A DNA stretch of 35,931 bases from Synechococcus sp. AG-673-A03 (lineage in GTDB: Bacteria > Cyanobacteriota > Cyanobacteriia > PCC-6307 > Cyanobiaceae), in contig QCTE01000015.1 of NCBI GenBank assembly GCA_003211275.1, positions 1 to 35,931 of the forward strand. Direction: 5' to 3'. Shown one piece after another: positions 1 to 9,726 of this stretch. Position 1 is the first letter of the stretch. Each line of letters opens with the position of its first letter. Below the pieces are notes generated by a model. That model saw only the letters and a list, made by a program, of their open reading frames with translations. It was not told the origin of the DNA and made no database searches. The translations under genes were made by a program, and so were the position numbers.

Positions 1-729
1 GTGACCTTGAGCAGTGCGCTTGGCAAGGCCATCTCCACTGAGAAAGGGAACAACATTATTTATCCACGTTTTGGGCGTGTTGAGGAACCTGATGGTTCCT
101 CCAGCAAAGGATTGCTTCAGCTCTTCTATGCGAGCAGATTCCAGGACGGAATCATGACCAGAGTCACTCTGCTTGATTTCTCAAGGGCCGGATTTACTCA
201 GATGTTGCTGGCTGAAAGAGGCCAATGGAATGAACAGGAAGCGAAGTGGGAATTTTTGAATGGTCAGATCCTGACGCTGACGCCTTCAGGAAGCACTACT
301 TCTGCGGATTTCGATCGATATTTGTACCCGCTTAGTGCAGCACCGATCAGGATCGCCCAACTACCCAAGGATGCACGCAACATGACCGTGGCTGAGGCGT
401 TGCAGGCTGAGCAGCTCCTTCAGAACTCTGGTGATTTGAAGGGAGCCAGGAAATTGCAGGTTCGGATCCAGGAGAAATTCACTTTTCCCATGGCGTGCCT
501 TGTTTTTGGTTTGATTGGAGCAAGCCTTGGCGCTAAACCAAACAATCGAACCAATCGAGGACAGGGTTTTGCGCTCAGTATCGTGATGATTTTGACGTAT
601 TACTTGCTTGCTTCAAGCTTCAGTGCACTGGGTGTTAAGGGGACACTTACACCAATATTGGCTGCATGGAGCCCGATCATGATCTGCCTCGGGGGTGGCG
701 GTTTCTTACTACGACAGGCCAGTCGATGA
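1..729 (+). CDS. LptF/LptG-family permease, C-terminal part
   Basis: This is the downstream part of a YjgP/YjgQ (LptF/LptG) permease, an inner-membrane subunit of the ABC exporter that moves lipopolysaccharide to the cell surface. The window begins inside the gene, so the GTG at base 1 is probably an internal codon. The visible 242 residues start with a beta-rich periplasmic region, then give three hydrophobic segments near residues 162-178, 189-213 and 216-239. The phrase KFTFPMACLVFGLIGASLGA is typical of the family where the periplasmic domain re-enters the membrane. Full-length members have about 350-400 residues. F and G paralogues cannot be told apart from this fragment. ccsA follows 49 bases downstream on the same strand. 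Confidence 0.85.
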   Translation: MTLSSALGKAISTEKGNNIIYPRFGRVEEPDGSSSKGLLQLFYASRFQDGIMTRVTLLDFSRAGFTQMLLAERGQWNEQEAKWEFLNGQILTLTPSGSTTSADFDRYLYPLSAAPIRIAQLPKDARNMTVAEALQAEQLLQNSGDLKGARKLQVRIQEKFTFPMACLVFGLIGASLGAKPNNRTNRGQGFALSIVMILTYYLLASSFSALGVKGTLTPILAAWSPIMICLGGGGFLLRQASR

Positions 730-778
730 GCCAGACCGTCAGAATCAACGTCAGTGAGTCTGCTGCCCGAGGTTACTA

Positions 779-1735
779 ATGGGGTTTTCCGGTCTGGAAG
801 CGATTGTCTCGGAACCGGTTCTGCTCTTGGGTCTGATGGCCTTTGGCTTTCTGTTGATTGCGTTGCCATGGAGTTTTTGGGCACTCTCCAATGGTCGCAG
901 TTCCAGTGGGGTTCGATCGCTGATCGCCCTCTCCAATCTTTTGCTCACAGCTCAGCTTGTGCTGCGCTGGTGGCAATCGGGACACTTCCCGATCAGCAAT
1001 CTCTACGAATCGCTCTGTTTTCTGGCATGGGCCTGCACACTCACCCAGCTTATGGTTGAACGAAACTGGTCGTCTCCTCTTGTGGCAGCTGCCGCCACAC
1101 CGATGGGTCTTGGCTGCATAGCCTTTGCCAGCTTTGCGTTACCCGACCAGCTGCAGCAGGCATCACCACTCGTGCCAGCCCTGCGTAGTAGCTGGTTGGT
1201 GATGCATGTGAGTGTGATCATGGTCAGCTATGCGGCTCTGATGGTGGGGTCACTGCTGTCGGTTGCTGTGCTGTTGACGGACCGTGGTGAAGAGCTGGAA
1301 CTGCGGAGTAGCTCCATCGGAACCGGTGCTTATCGACGTCCGAAAGTGCCCTCCTTCGAAGGTGGTGTTGCGGTGAGGAACCCTCCGGAAGTTCAGCTTT
1401 CATCCATTCACTTCAGTCGCACTGAGCAGCTCGACAGCTTGAGCTATCGCACGATCACCGTGGGATTTCTGTTGCTCACCGTTGGCATCATTAGTGGGGC
1501 CGTTTGGGCGAATGAGGCCTGGGGAAGTTGGTGGAGTTGGGATCCCAAAGAAACCTGGGCGTTGATTTGCTGGCTGGTCTATGCCGCCTATCTCCACACA
1601 CGTTTGAGCCGAGGCTGGCAAGGTCGGCGTCCGGCGCTTGTCGCTGCTTCCGGTTTGGTGGTGATTGTTGTGTGTTATATCGGAGTCAATCTGCTTGGCA
1701 TCGGATTGCACAGCTATGGGTGGTTTTTTGAGTAA
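779..1735 (+). CDS. ccsA: CcsA, System II cytochrome c biogenesis protein (haem handling)
   Basis: CcsA works with Ccs1 (CcsB) to carry haem across the thylakoid or plasma membrane and attach it to apocytochromes c. The 318-residue protein is multi-pass. It carries the tryptophan-rich WWD haem-binding motif at residues 248-261 ([13 protein letters not shown]) and conserved histidines near residues 143, 273 and 312 that are expected to ligate haem. The loop at about 175-215 is hydrophilic. The ATG at 779 gives a start just ahead of the first membrane segment. An internal polar stretch makes it slightly variable against other members, but length is normal. The LptF/LptG-like gene lies directly upstream on the same strand and may be co-transcribed. 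Confidence 0.95.
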   Translation: MGFSGLEAIVSEPVLLLGLMAFGFLLIALPWSFWALSNGRSSSGVRSLIALSNLLLTAQLVLRWWQSGHFPISNLYESLCFLAWACTLTQLMVERNWSSPLVAAAATPMGLGCIAFASFALPDQLQQASPLVPALRSSWLVMHVSVIMVSYAALMVGSLLSVAVLLTDRGEELELRSSSIGTGAYRRPKVPSFEGGVAVRNPPEVQLSSIHFSRTEQLDSLSYRTITVGFLLLTVGIISGAVWANEAWGSWWSWDPKETWALICWLVYAAYLHTRLSRGWQGRRPALVAASGLVVIVVCYIGVNLLGIGLHSYGWFFE

Positions 1736-1993
1736 GCAACAATCAAAAAGTTTCTGCTGATCTCATGTCATATTGATCGGAATACTGCGTTCGTCTAATC
1801 AAAGCTGCGACCAGATTCTTCCGGATTTTGTATGTCAACCAAGTATTCTCAGACCAACTGAGCATGAAGAGCTTTGAGATTCTCTAAGGCTATTGTTCAT
1901 CAGCTTATGGATTGGAGTCTTTACGCCTTATTGTCATGACAGACGGTGGCGGGGTTTACAAGTATTGCTATTAATGGTAAAAGTCAATCACTT

Positions 1994-2305
1994 ATGAAGC
2001 TCAACTCCTTACTGTCTCTCTCAGGTGTCACAGCAGCCTGTGTGATTGGCGCGCCTGCAATGAGTTCTGACTTTATGATCAATCAAATGGTTGATGCCTA
2101 TTGCTCAATCATGGAAGGAGAAAATGTAGGCGTTATGAACTCATATGATCGGGGCATGAATGAAGGAATGGCCATAGGATTGGTGATGGGTCAATACCCA
2201 GAAAAAATCGACCAACTTGCCTCAATGAGTGAGCAACAAATCAATAGCAAATTTTACCCTGGGATTGAGCAAAGATGTCCTCAGTATTCATTTGGTGTCA
2301 AGTAA
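1994..2305 (+). CDS. small secreted protein of unknown function
   Basis: The frame is open from a GTG at 1946, but the ATG at 1994 is preferred because it begins a clear signal peptide (MKLNSLLSLSGVTAACVIGA, cleavage probably near PAMSS). The mature protein is about 80 residues, with two cysteines that could form a disulphide (in DAYCSIM and QRCPQYSF) and a central run rich in methionine and glycine. I do not recognise the family. The next gene, 20 bases downstream, also encodes a small protein with a signal sequence and two cysteines, so the two may be transcribed together and act in the periplasm. Confidence 0.6.
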   Translation: MKLNSLLSLSGVTAACVIGAPAMSSDFMINQMVDAYCSIMEGENVGVMNSYDRGMNEGMAIGLVMGQYPEKIDQLASMSEQQINSKFYPGIEQRCPQYSFGVK

Positions 2306-2325
2306 ACATTAGTGTGTCGTAAACA

Positions 2326-2754
2326 ATGTTTCTAATGGAAATGAATCTCCTGAATCTGTTTGGTGCCCTGATGATATCTGGTACTCCTGCGATTGCCGAA
2401 GAGCTTATTTATCTACATTGCAAAGGTGATCTCAGCTCAAAGGTTGCCAATACGGATACTTCAGAAATAATTCAGCAAAACAAAGGTCGGCAAAGTAAGA
2501 CATATATCATTGATCCCCAGAGAAGAATGGTGATGGTGAAGGGCGGGCAATGGTTGAATGCGGAGATGATTGACGGTGTGCTGTCTAGTACAGGTAGGTC
2601 TGGGCAAGGATTCAGCACAAGCGAAGAAATAATCCGAATGAGTTTTGATCCTGTCGGTGAGTACACCTATGCGCAGAGGATTCGACAACGCAATATCACT
2701 ATGGAGATTGATGTGATGGGCACCTGTCACGAAGTTGATTCTTCGTCATTGTGA
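2326..2754 (+). CDS. small secreted protein of unknown function
   Basis: The 142-residue product starts with a hydrophobic segment ending in GTPAIAEE, a good signal peptidase I site. The ATGs at 2326, 2335 and 2341 are all possible starts; the last gives the most compact signal peptide. The mature part has two cysteines (YLHCKGD near the front and MGTCHEV near the end) and alternates hydrophobic and polar residues as a small beta-rich periplasmic protein would (TYIIDPQRRMVMVKGGQW, then ITMEIDVMGTC). No family recognised. It lies 20 bases after another small secreted protein. Confidence 0.6.
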   Translation: MFLMEMNLLNLFGALMISGTPAIAEELIYLHCKGDLSSKVANTDTSEIIQQNKGRQSKTYIIDPQRRMVMVKGGQWLNAEMIDGVLSSTGRSGQGFSTSEEIIRMSFDPVGEYTYAQRIRQRNITMEIDVMGTCHEVDSSSL

Positions 2755-3225
2755 CGGAGAATCAGCAGTGAACTATTTTGCTCTTTTCGGATTGAAGTCC
2801 TTATTTGAGTCTCCCTACTGTGCCAACGACATCATTCTTTCAGTGATGTGATTTACTCGCAATAATTACGACAGCTTGCTGAAATACTGGCTAAATATTT
2901 GCACAGTAACATCAAGATAAAGTGGCAAGATCAAAGTTGAGTTCAATAATTACAGTGTCGTATCCTTCTAGGGGAATAATCAATGGAAAGCCGTTGATCT
3001 AGACAATGATCTGGTTTATAGGCATGAGATCTATGATATTAAGGATATCCTATCAATATCTATTGATATTAATGAATCATCAGTCCTGTGAGTGACATTT
3101 CGCAGTTCATGATCAAGATCACAATTAGCCTCGCTTCAGCTGAATTTGAATTTAATGGACTTTTCGAGAATCGATACTTCTGCGATGTGACAACTTTGAC
3201 CAAGAGAGAAGCCACACCTTCTCAG
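2755..3225. other. intergenic stretch with a possible decayed gene fragment
   Basis: No convincing intact gene is seen. On the plus strand, 2972-3091 reads as an open, protein-like segment (GNNQWKAVDLDNDLVYRH onward, ending at a TGA). It continues in the same frame upstream of an in-frame TAG at 2969-2971 as KIKVEFNNYSVVSF. This could be the remnant of a small gene or chance. The rest is AT-rich and featureless to the eye. Confidence 0.3.
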
Positions 3226-3468
3226 TTAATCATCTTCTGCTTGAGCCAAGGCAATGAACCATTCTCTGAGCTGTGCTGGGGTTTTGATTCCTATCCGTGT
3301 AAGACCCTTGACGAGTTGCTTGCAATCTCGCGGACTTAAATAAATTTCCGTCTCGATCTGAACAAGCTCTTCGTAGAGACCTCTCTGCTCATCAGATAGA
3401 TCTTTGTACCAATGCCAGTCGATTAGCAATGCTCGGCCGCGTGTTGTTGTCAGTATCAGTTCTGCCAC
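3226..3468 (-). CDS. conserved-looking small protein of unknown function
   Basis: The 80-residue product (MAELILTTTRGRALLIDWHW at the front) has a natural composition: a beta-like N-terminus, then charged, helix-forming sequence such as LSDEQRGLYEELVQIETEI, and an acidic C-terminus. There is no signal peptide or membrane segment, so it should be cytoplasmic. I do not recognise a domain. An overlapping plus-strand reading frame at 3088-3339 is less protein-like and was rejected. The gene stands alone, with about 180 bases of apparently empty DNA on its 5' side. Confidence 0.6.
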   Translation of the reverse strand: MAELILTTTRGRALLIDWHWYKDLSDEQRGLYEELVQIETEIYLSPRDCKQLVKGLTRIGIKTPAQLREWFIALAQAEDD

Positions 3469-3650
3469 TGAAGCTGTCTTCCCCCGTTCGTACCAAAAAT
3501 AGACTAATAACAGAGCATGATTGGCTCTATCGGGCTAGCGAATTGATTGCTGTTGATCTTGTGGAACACGATCGAAGAGGTTGACTGCATCGTTTGGGAT
3601 ATGTCGAAAGACTTACCCTGTGGGTGTATTCTGATCATAGAGTGGTTAAT

Positions 3651-3887
3651 TTAGTCTGACTTGTTCTTACCAAAGTCATGAACGCGATAAATATCAACGA
3701 ATTGACCGGCTGTATCTTTTCCCTCTAAATACAATTCTTTCCACCGACCAAATGATCCTAGTTCTATAGTTTGATTGAACTGTTGTAATGCTTCGCTATA
3801 GGTCTCGAAGCAATCGACCTCTATTAAAAGATTACCGTCATTGAGTTTCACAACATAACAGGCTCCTTTTGGTCTTGAATTTGTCAT
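3651..3887 (-). CDS. small protein of unknown function
   Basis: The 78-residue product begins MTNSRPKGACYVVKLNDGNL and reads as a compact alpha/beta protein: two strands (YVVKLNDG, LLIEVDC), a helix (YSEALQQFNQTIEL), then a strand-rich end (WKELYLEGKD, FVDIYRV). There is no membrane segment or signal sequence. No family is recognised. It is isolated on the minus strand within the run of small unrecognised genes between ccsA and the TPR gene. Confidence 0.55.
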   Translation of the reverse strand: MTNSRPKGACYVVKLNDGNLLIEVDCFETYSEALQQFNQTIELGSFGRWKELYLEGKDTAGQFVDIYRVHDFGKNKSD

Positions 3888-4303
3888 GGCTCCTTGGGCA
3901 GTCGAGGTGTTGGAACCCCAGAGTTGATAATTCGATTCTATAAGTTTGACATGTCTTATGTCGTTCTATTTTCGATGAATGAACAAACATTCAGTGATGA
4001 CAATCAATGCTTTATCAGGAATCTTCGTCAAGCCCTTGTGGTCATCCACCGGCTCCAGTCTGTTTCTTCCGCGAGGAATGACTCGTGACGTTGTGGTGTG
4101 ACCAGTCAACTTTGAATCATGTCGAGATATAAGCCTTTCAAGGACTAATGAGTTGGAAAATGCTTTTCAGGTGGTTATCATGTCGTATTATGATCCCATG
4201 GGCTCGAAACTCAAAAGCACAGTTGGGATGCTAGATTCTCGGATCTTAATAGTAATAAAGTAAGTTTGTGTTTTTGATCCGCACAATTTCCAATTAATTT
4301 TTG
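3888..4303. other. no convincing gene
   Basis: A plus-strand frame at 3894-4088 is open and from 3945 reads MSYVVLFSMNEQTFSDDNQC onward, but its composition gives only weak support. It may be a remnant of a small gene. The remainder up to the next gene shows no repeat, RNA gene or clear promoter. Confidence 0.3.
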
Positions 4304-4741
4304 ATGATGCCTGACAATAACAAGCTTCAATCCGCTGAATTTCAAATCTCTGGCGAAAATTTTTGCTTGATGCGAGAGACTGCTCAGGATGAGGCTTATG
4401 TTCTGTATATGGAGGACAATGGAAAATGGGCTGAGATGAATTGGCAAGGCTACTTTGAAGACGGTGATATCGATACTTTAAAAATGATTGAAAGGATTAC
4501 TGGTGAAATAATTGCTCGTGATGATTGGCTCCCCGATTCGCAGATGCCATCAAAGCCGTTTGCTTATTACGAGGAAGGTCATATCTATACTTTCTCGAAT
4601 CAGAAAGTTGAAAAAACAGTTGAAGTCGAAGCATCATGCTTGGATGAAGCTTCTAATATTATGTTTGGGGATGGTGAGTATGATCCGAATGATTGGAAAT
4701 TAGTCTTGATTGATCAGGTGCCGATCACGCAAGCACAATGA
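4304..4741 (+). CDS. acidic protein of unknown function
   Basis: The frame opens at a TTG at 4301, but the ATGs at 4304 and 4307 are better starts. The 145-residue product is acidic and rich in aromatic residues. It has no signal peptide or membrane segment. Two regions can be seen: an N-terminal part (about 1-75) with FQISGENFCLMRE and ITGEIIARDDWL, and a C-terminal part (about 85-145) with strand-like repeats (YTFSNQKVEKTVEVEASCLD, NDWKLVLIDQVP). I do not recognise it. The base composition is AT-rich like the neighbouring small genes and unlike the metabolic genes further along. Confidence 0.65.
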   Translation: MMPDNNKLQSAEFQISGENFCLMRETAQDEAYVLYMEDNGKWAEMNWQGYFEDGDIDTLKMIERITGEIIARDDWLPDSQMPSKPFAYYEEGHIYTFSNQKVEKTVEVEASCLDEASNIMFGDGEYDPNDWKLVLIDQVPITQAQ

Positions 4742-4840
4742 CCTGATGCTCTAATTCTTGTCATTGATACTTTTCTGCCGATACGTCATTATGTTCTTAA
4801 AAAGCCTGTTTAAACTGGTTGTAGCAAGTCATGTCAACCA

Positions 4841-5356
4841 ATGTCTTTTTGCATCATTGTTGCTTCGTTGATGGCTTGTCTCCTCATGTTTGTCTCTCCA
4901 GGACTGGCTCTCAATGTTGACTCTTATCTCCAAGCTGGTGCTGAAAAATCACAATCTGGCGATTATCGTGGAGCTTTGATTGAATTCAACAAGGCCATTG
5001 AGCTGGATCCGGAGAATGCATCAGCGTACCAATATCGTGGTGTTGCTAAAGCTAAATATGGTGATTTTGAGGGTTCAATTACCGATTACAGCAGGTCAAT
5101 CGAGCTTGATTCAACGAGCAGCGACACCTATGGGAACCGTGGCATTGCGAAAGCGCGGTCTGGAGATCTTGCCGGCGCCATTCTTGATTTTGATGTTGCG
5201 ATTGATATGAATCCCGACGACGGTGCAGCGCATTTCAATCATGGAATGGCGATGGAAATGTCAAATGATCTTCAACGGGCATGTTTAGATTGGAGTAAAG
5301 CAGACCAGCTGGGGAATTCTCAGTCGATCACCTTTATAAGAAAGTATTGCAATTAG
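4841..5356 (+). CDS. secreted TPR-repeat protein
   Basis: The 171-residue protein has a signal peptide (residues 1 to about 23, ending PGLALN) followed by three clear tetratricopeptide repeats at about 27-58, 61-94 and 95-128, and a degenerate fourth at 129-158. Each repeat has the usual pattern (SGDYRGALIEFNKAIELDPE, then YGDFEGSITDYSRSIELD, then SGDLAGAILDFDVAIDMNP). Such proteins are protein-protein interaction scaffolds; location should be periplasm or thylakoid lumen. Partner unknown. The ATG at 4841 is chosen because it is followed at once by the hydrophobic signal core. Confidence 0.8.
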   Translation: MSFCIIVASLMACLLMFVSPGLALNVDSYLQAGAEKSQSGDYRGALIEFNKAIELDPENASAYQYRGVAKAKYGDFEGSITDYSRSIELDSTSSDTYGNRGIAKARSGDLAGAILDFDVAIDMNPDDGAAHFNHGMAMEMSNDLQRACLDWSKADQLGNSQSITFIRKYCN

Positions 5357-5481
5357 TAAAATAAAAGCACAAATATGTACTTAACAATCAGTGTAGCCGT
5401 CATGCAATGTTCAATGTCGATCAGACCGAGCGTTCGAATTAGTACTAGGCTTTGGATAATAAATTAATGTTCTCATAAGCA

Positions 5482-6024
5482 TCAATTGGTTTTGAATAAA
5501 TCGGAAGCCATATCTCGAAAACCTGATAAATTCTTTCCAGGTGCCCTCTTGTTAGGCCGGATTGAATTCCCCGGACGAAGTGCTCCTGGAGCAAAGTTCA
5601 CGAGCACAAGATCAGGCTTATCCGCTTCAGCTGCTGCAAGTTGAGCTGCGATCGCTTCAGCTGTGGTCAATGAAGGCTTTTTCTGATTAGATGTATCAAT
5701 TGGTTCTGAATCATTTGAGCTTTGATTCGGCTCAGCTGTTTCTCTGCTCTGAACCTGTTGGTTTTCAGAGCCTTCCTCCGTAGAAGAATTTGTTGTTGCT
5801 GTTGTGATTGGGGCTTCAACAATTTTGCTTACATCTGATGTCGCTGCTGGTTGTAGAGGACGCAGCAGAACAACTCCCACAGCAAGAACGACCAAGGACA
5901 ACACCGTGGCAGGGAGTCCAAGAGTGCGACCCTGAAAATTCCAGAGAATCGAAGAACCTGACAGCCCTAGAACGCCAGCGATCGCGAGCAGAGGGCCGAG
6001 AAATTTCAATAGGAGATTTTTCAT
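5482..6024 (-). CDS. membrane-anchored protein of unknown function
   Basis: The 180-residue product has two N-terminal membrane segments (about residues 7-27 and 37-55), then a long hydrophilic tail rich in Ser, Thr, Glu and Gln (about 58-125) and a more ordered C-terminal section beginning TTAEAIAAQLAAAEA and holding LVLVNFAPGALRPGNSIR. The tail is probably disordered and the C-terminus looks like a short conserved interaction region. The gene carries two GCGATCGC octamers, typical of cyanobacterial chromosomal DNA. No family recognised. Confidence 0.7.
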   Translation of the reverse strand: MKNLLLKFLGPLLAIAGVLGLSGSSILWNFQGRTLGLPATVLSLVVLAVGVVLLRPLQPAATSDVSKIVEAPITTATTNSSTEEGSENQQVQSRETAEPNQSSNDSEPIDTSNQKKPSLTTAEAIAAQLAAAEADKPDLVLVNFAPGALRPGNSIRPNKRAPGKNLSGFRDMASDLFKTN

Positions 6025-6163
6025 ACTGTGATTATGGCGAATTCAATCCAGTTAATGTGAGCTGCTCTGGTGTGGCAGTTCGGTCAGTTTGATCCTGATC
6101 CTGACGGTGCCCGATGCCTGTGCAAATTTTTTCCTCGTGTTTGATCTTGAAGCCATTGATGTA

Positions 6164-6352
6164 TCAAAGTGATCTTACGGGGCTGCTTTGTGAGACGTCT
6201 GCAGTAGTTTTTCGTTTCTTGGATGTTCGCTGGTTGTTTGATTGCTGAAGCCGTGCAATGGATTGATCATGTTGATTCCCCATCTTTCCTTTGACTTGAT
6301 CGGCTTGGTTATTTCTTTTGTTGATGGTACTACGGACCGACGTTGATTGCAT
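6164..6352 (-). CDS. possible small basic Gln/Lys/Ser-rich protein
   Basis: A 62-residue frame from an ATG at 6352 encodes a basic, low-complexity peptide (MQSTSVRSTINKRNNQADQV at the front, then RTSKKRKTTADV). It ends only 23 bases before the start of the next minus-strand gene's 3' end region, so it fits the local gene order. The sequence has no hydrophobic core and could be a chance frame. Weak support only. Confidence 0.35.
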   Translation of the reverse strand: MQSTSVRSTINKRNNQADQVKGKMGNQHDQSIARLQQSNNQRTSKKRKTTADVSQSSPVRSL

Positions 6353-6375
6353 GTCTGTGTTGACTCAAATTGTGG

Positions 6376-6618
6376 TTAAAAACCACGCTTTCCTTGCTCA
6401 CGCATCTGAAGTCTTAATCTCTGATATTGAAGAATTGCTTGTTCTTTGCTGAGGTGTGGAAACAATGCTGATGCCTCTTGTTGGTTGATGGGATCCAGTA
6501 ACCAATCGTCTTGTCGCTCTGGTGCTACTTCCTCGGCTGATCGTTCCCATCGTTGATGAATCGGAAGCCATCCAAACCAGCGTCGGCGCCATTGGCCAAA
6601 GGTTTCCAGAGGATGCAT
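6376..6618 (-). CDS. conserved-looking small protein downstream of metA
   Basis: The 80-residue product is rich in Trp, Arg and Gln (GQWRRRWFGWLPIHQRWE near the front) and ends with a helix-like KEQAILQYQRLRLQMREQGK. It has no membrane segment. The composition is natural and the start ATG is unambiguous. It follows metA by 35 bases on the same strand, so it is probably the last gene of the metY-metA transcript. No family recognised; the type is familiar from picocyanobacterial genomes. Confidence 0.7.
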   Translation of the reverse strand: MHPLETFGQWRRRWFGWLPIHQRWERSAEEVAPERQDDWLLDPINQQEASALFPHLSKEQAILQYQRLRLQMREQGKRGF

Positions 6619-6653
6619 GGATGTTTCATGTTAATTGATATGATCTGTTTCGA

Positions 6654-7547
6654 TCAGGCTTGAAAACTCACTCTCTGATAACAGAACCATAGCCATTGCT
6701 GAAAGAGAAGATTTCGGTGTGATCTCCAAAGAGTCTGAGGATGGTCAGAATCAAAGTTCTGCGGCGGCGGAACATCACCCCGGGCTTTGTCTCGCTCCAT
6801 TTCCGCCAGAATTCTGTCGACGTTGTATTCAGGATGCCCAAGATGCATCAGCTGTCGTTGATCTGGTGTTTCGAAGATCGTGTAGCCCACTGACTCTCCA
6901 TGTGCCAGTAATCGCAAACGTCCCTGTCGTTGTGCTGCCTCCATCGCGGTATCTGGAAGTGTCGCGTAGCGACTTTGTGGACAGAGAAATTGATCGTTTT
7001 GCGTTCCCATCAGAGAATGGCCTGGCACAAGGCTGCGCATCGGAAACACACCAAATAGTTTCTGCTGGAGTGGCACTTTGCGAACCCCAGCCAGATAAGC
7101 CAGGGCAAATCCGGCCCAGCACAAACCAAGTGTGCTGGCGCAGCTGATGCGTGCTTCATCAACCAGTTTCACGAATTCTGTCCAGTAGGTCACCTCCTCA
7201 AAATCAAGATGTTCAACAGGTGCTCCTGTGATAATTAATCCATCTAGAGGCCCCCTGGCATTGGCCTCGTCCCAGCTCTTGTAAAGCCCATCAAGGTGAG
7301 ATTGGTCCCAGCTCTTGTATGCATGGGTCTGTAAACGAATCCAGATTGGTTCGATCTGTAGAACTGAAAGTCCCAGTGGATGCAACAGGTTGAATTCGTA
7401 CTGTTTCCCAAGCGGCATGATGTTCAGAATTCCGATCCTCAAAGGTCGGATGTCCTGACGTTCTGCTTGTTCTGGTTTGATCCAGGAAATGCGGTTGCGT
7501 TCAACGGCTGTGATCTTGTGATAGTTAGCCGGGAGGATCAGAGCCAT
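6654..7547 (-). CDS. metA: MetA-family homoserine O-acyltransferase, predicted acetyltransferase
   Basis: The enzyme activates homoserine for methionine synthesis by acylating its hydroxyl group. Visible catalytic features are the nucleophile Cys143 (STLGLCWAGFA) and His238/Glu240 (HLGHPEY), the Cys-His-Glu triad known for the family. The acyl-CoA choice depends on the residue after GAP-x: Gly gives succinyl-CoA (E. coli), Glu gives acetyl-CoA (Bacillus cereus type). This protein has Glu112 (GAPVEHLDFEEV), so acetyl-CoA is predicted. The length of 297 residues is normal. The gene lies 16 bases downstream of metY on the same strand. The neighbour uses O-acetylhomoserine, which fits an acetyltransferase. 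Confidence 0.95.
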   Translation of the reverse strand: MALILPANYHKITAVERNRISWIKPEQAERQDIRPLRIGILNIMPLGKQYEFNLLHPLGLSVLQIEPIWIRLQTHAYKSWDQSHLDGLYKSWDEANARGPLDGLIITGAPVEHLDFEEVTYWTEFVKLVDEARISCASTLGLCWAGFALAYLAGVRKVPLQQKLFGVFPMRSLVPGHSLMGTQNDQFLCPQSRYATLPDTAMEAAQRQGRLRLLAHGESVGYTIFETPDQRQLMHLGHPEYNVDRILAEMERDKARGDVPPPQNFDSDHPQTLWRSHRNLLFQQWLWFCYQRVSFQA

Positions 7548-7563
7548 GTCACAACATCTCCGA

Positions 7564-8919
<1,356 letters not shown>

Positions 8920-8944
8920 CTAGCGGTGCAGCGATCGAGCGACC

Positions 8945-9622
8945 TCAGCCGTTGTCTGGATCAGGTTTATCGGTTTCCGCCAGTGATGGAAGGGTCTGAC
9001 GCAGCAGCGGAGTCAATCTGCTGCGCACTTCGCTGCGAAAGCTGTCGACCGTTCCGCCAACCAACACCGGATAGGGCTGTTCTCCAGTGAGTTCACGTAA
9101 ATGACGCCATTTGCTGTTTTCCTTTTCTTTTAGTTCCGCCAACGCGGCCTGAAAGTCATGGCTGCGTAATTGCATTTCCTCGCTGACCAGTGCAGATGCC
9201 TGTTCAGCCATCTGCTCTCGAAATGCATCAAAGCTCTTGGCTTTGATCGTGTCCGGAAGACCCAGGACAGGCTGGTAGTGGTCCAGCAAGCGCAGCTCTT
9301 CCTCCAGAAGAATCGCCCACGCTCCCTGTGATCCTTCAGCGAGTTGCATCTGGGACTGTGCCGCACTCATGGCATCCAGGTGGAAACGCAGCCAGCGGTA
9401 GTAAGACTTGTCTTTCGTGTTCTTTTTGACGGTGGCTTTGCCGGTTACCAGCACGGGCAGAGCTGCTTCGGCTTTGCGCAGAAAAAGACGATCTTCCCGT
9501 TCCAGGTTCATCGCTCCCCAGCGCTGCCGATACTCCCAGAGTTCGGCGTAGCGACTGACATCGTCTGCAGACCAGCCGAGACCGGCGAGTTCGTCGGCGC
9601 GATGGGTGAGTTCTTTTGCCAC
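8945..9622 (-). CDS. helical protein of unknown function
   Basis: The 225-residue product is almost entirely helix-forming and charged, beginning MAKELTHRADELAGLGWSAD and rich in Glu, Leu, Arg and Gln throughout. It has no membrane segments or signal peptide. A Pro/Gly-rich turn (TGEQPYPVLVGGT) divides the long helical part from a basic C-terminal helix (FRSEVRSRLTPLLRQ). No domain is recognised. It ends 52 bases upstream of metY on the same strand and might be co-transcribed with it, although nothing in it suggests a role in sulfur metabolism. Confidence 0.75.
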   Translation of the reverse strand: MAKELTHRADELAGLGWSADDVSRYAELWEYRQRWGAMNLEREDRLFLRKAEAALPVLVTGKATVKKNTKDKSYYRWLRFHLDAMSAAQSQMQLAEGSQGAWAILLEEELRLLDHYQPVLGLPDTIKAKSFDAFREQMAEQASALVSEEMQLRSHDFQAALAELKEKENSKWRHLRELTGEQPYPVLVGGTVDSFRSEVRSRLTPLLRQTLPSLAETDKPDPDNG

Positions 9623-9726
9623 GCAGCTTGTTGAGTCCTGATTCTCGAAGCGTAGATGCCAGACGATGAAAGGCCAGGGGGAATGGCCATGGCTGCAGCT
9701 TCTTCAACCCATGTCGGCGTTTTGCT

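Noticed and set aside
3088-3339. Plus-strand frame of 83 residues overlapping the 3226-3468 minus gene
   Set aside because: Its second half is antisense to a more protein-like frame and no start signal or motif supports it.
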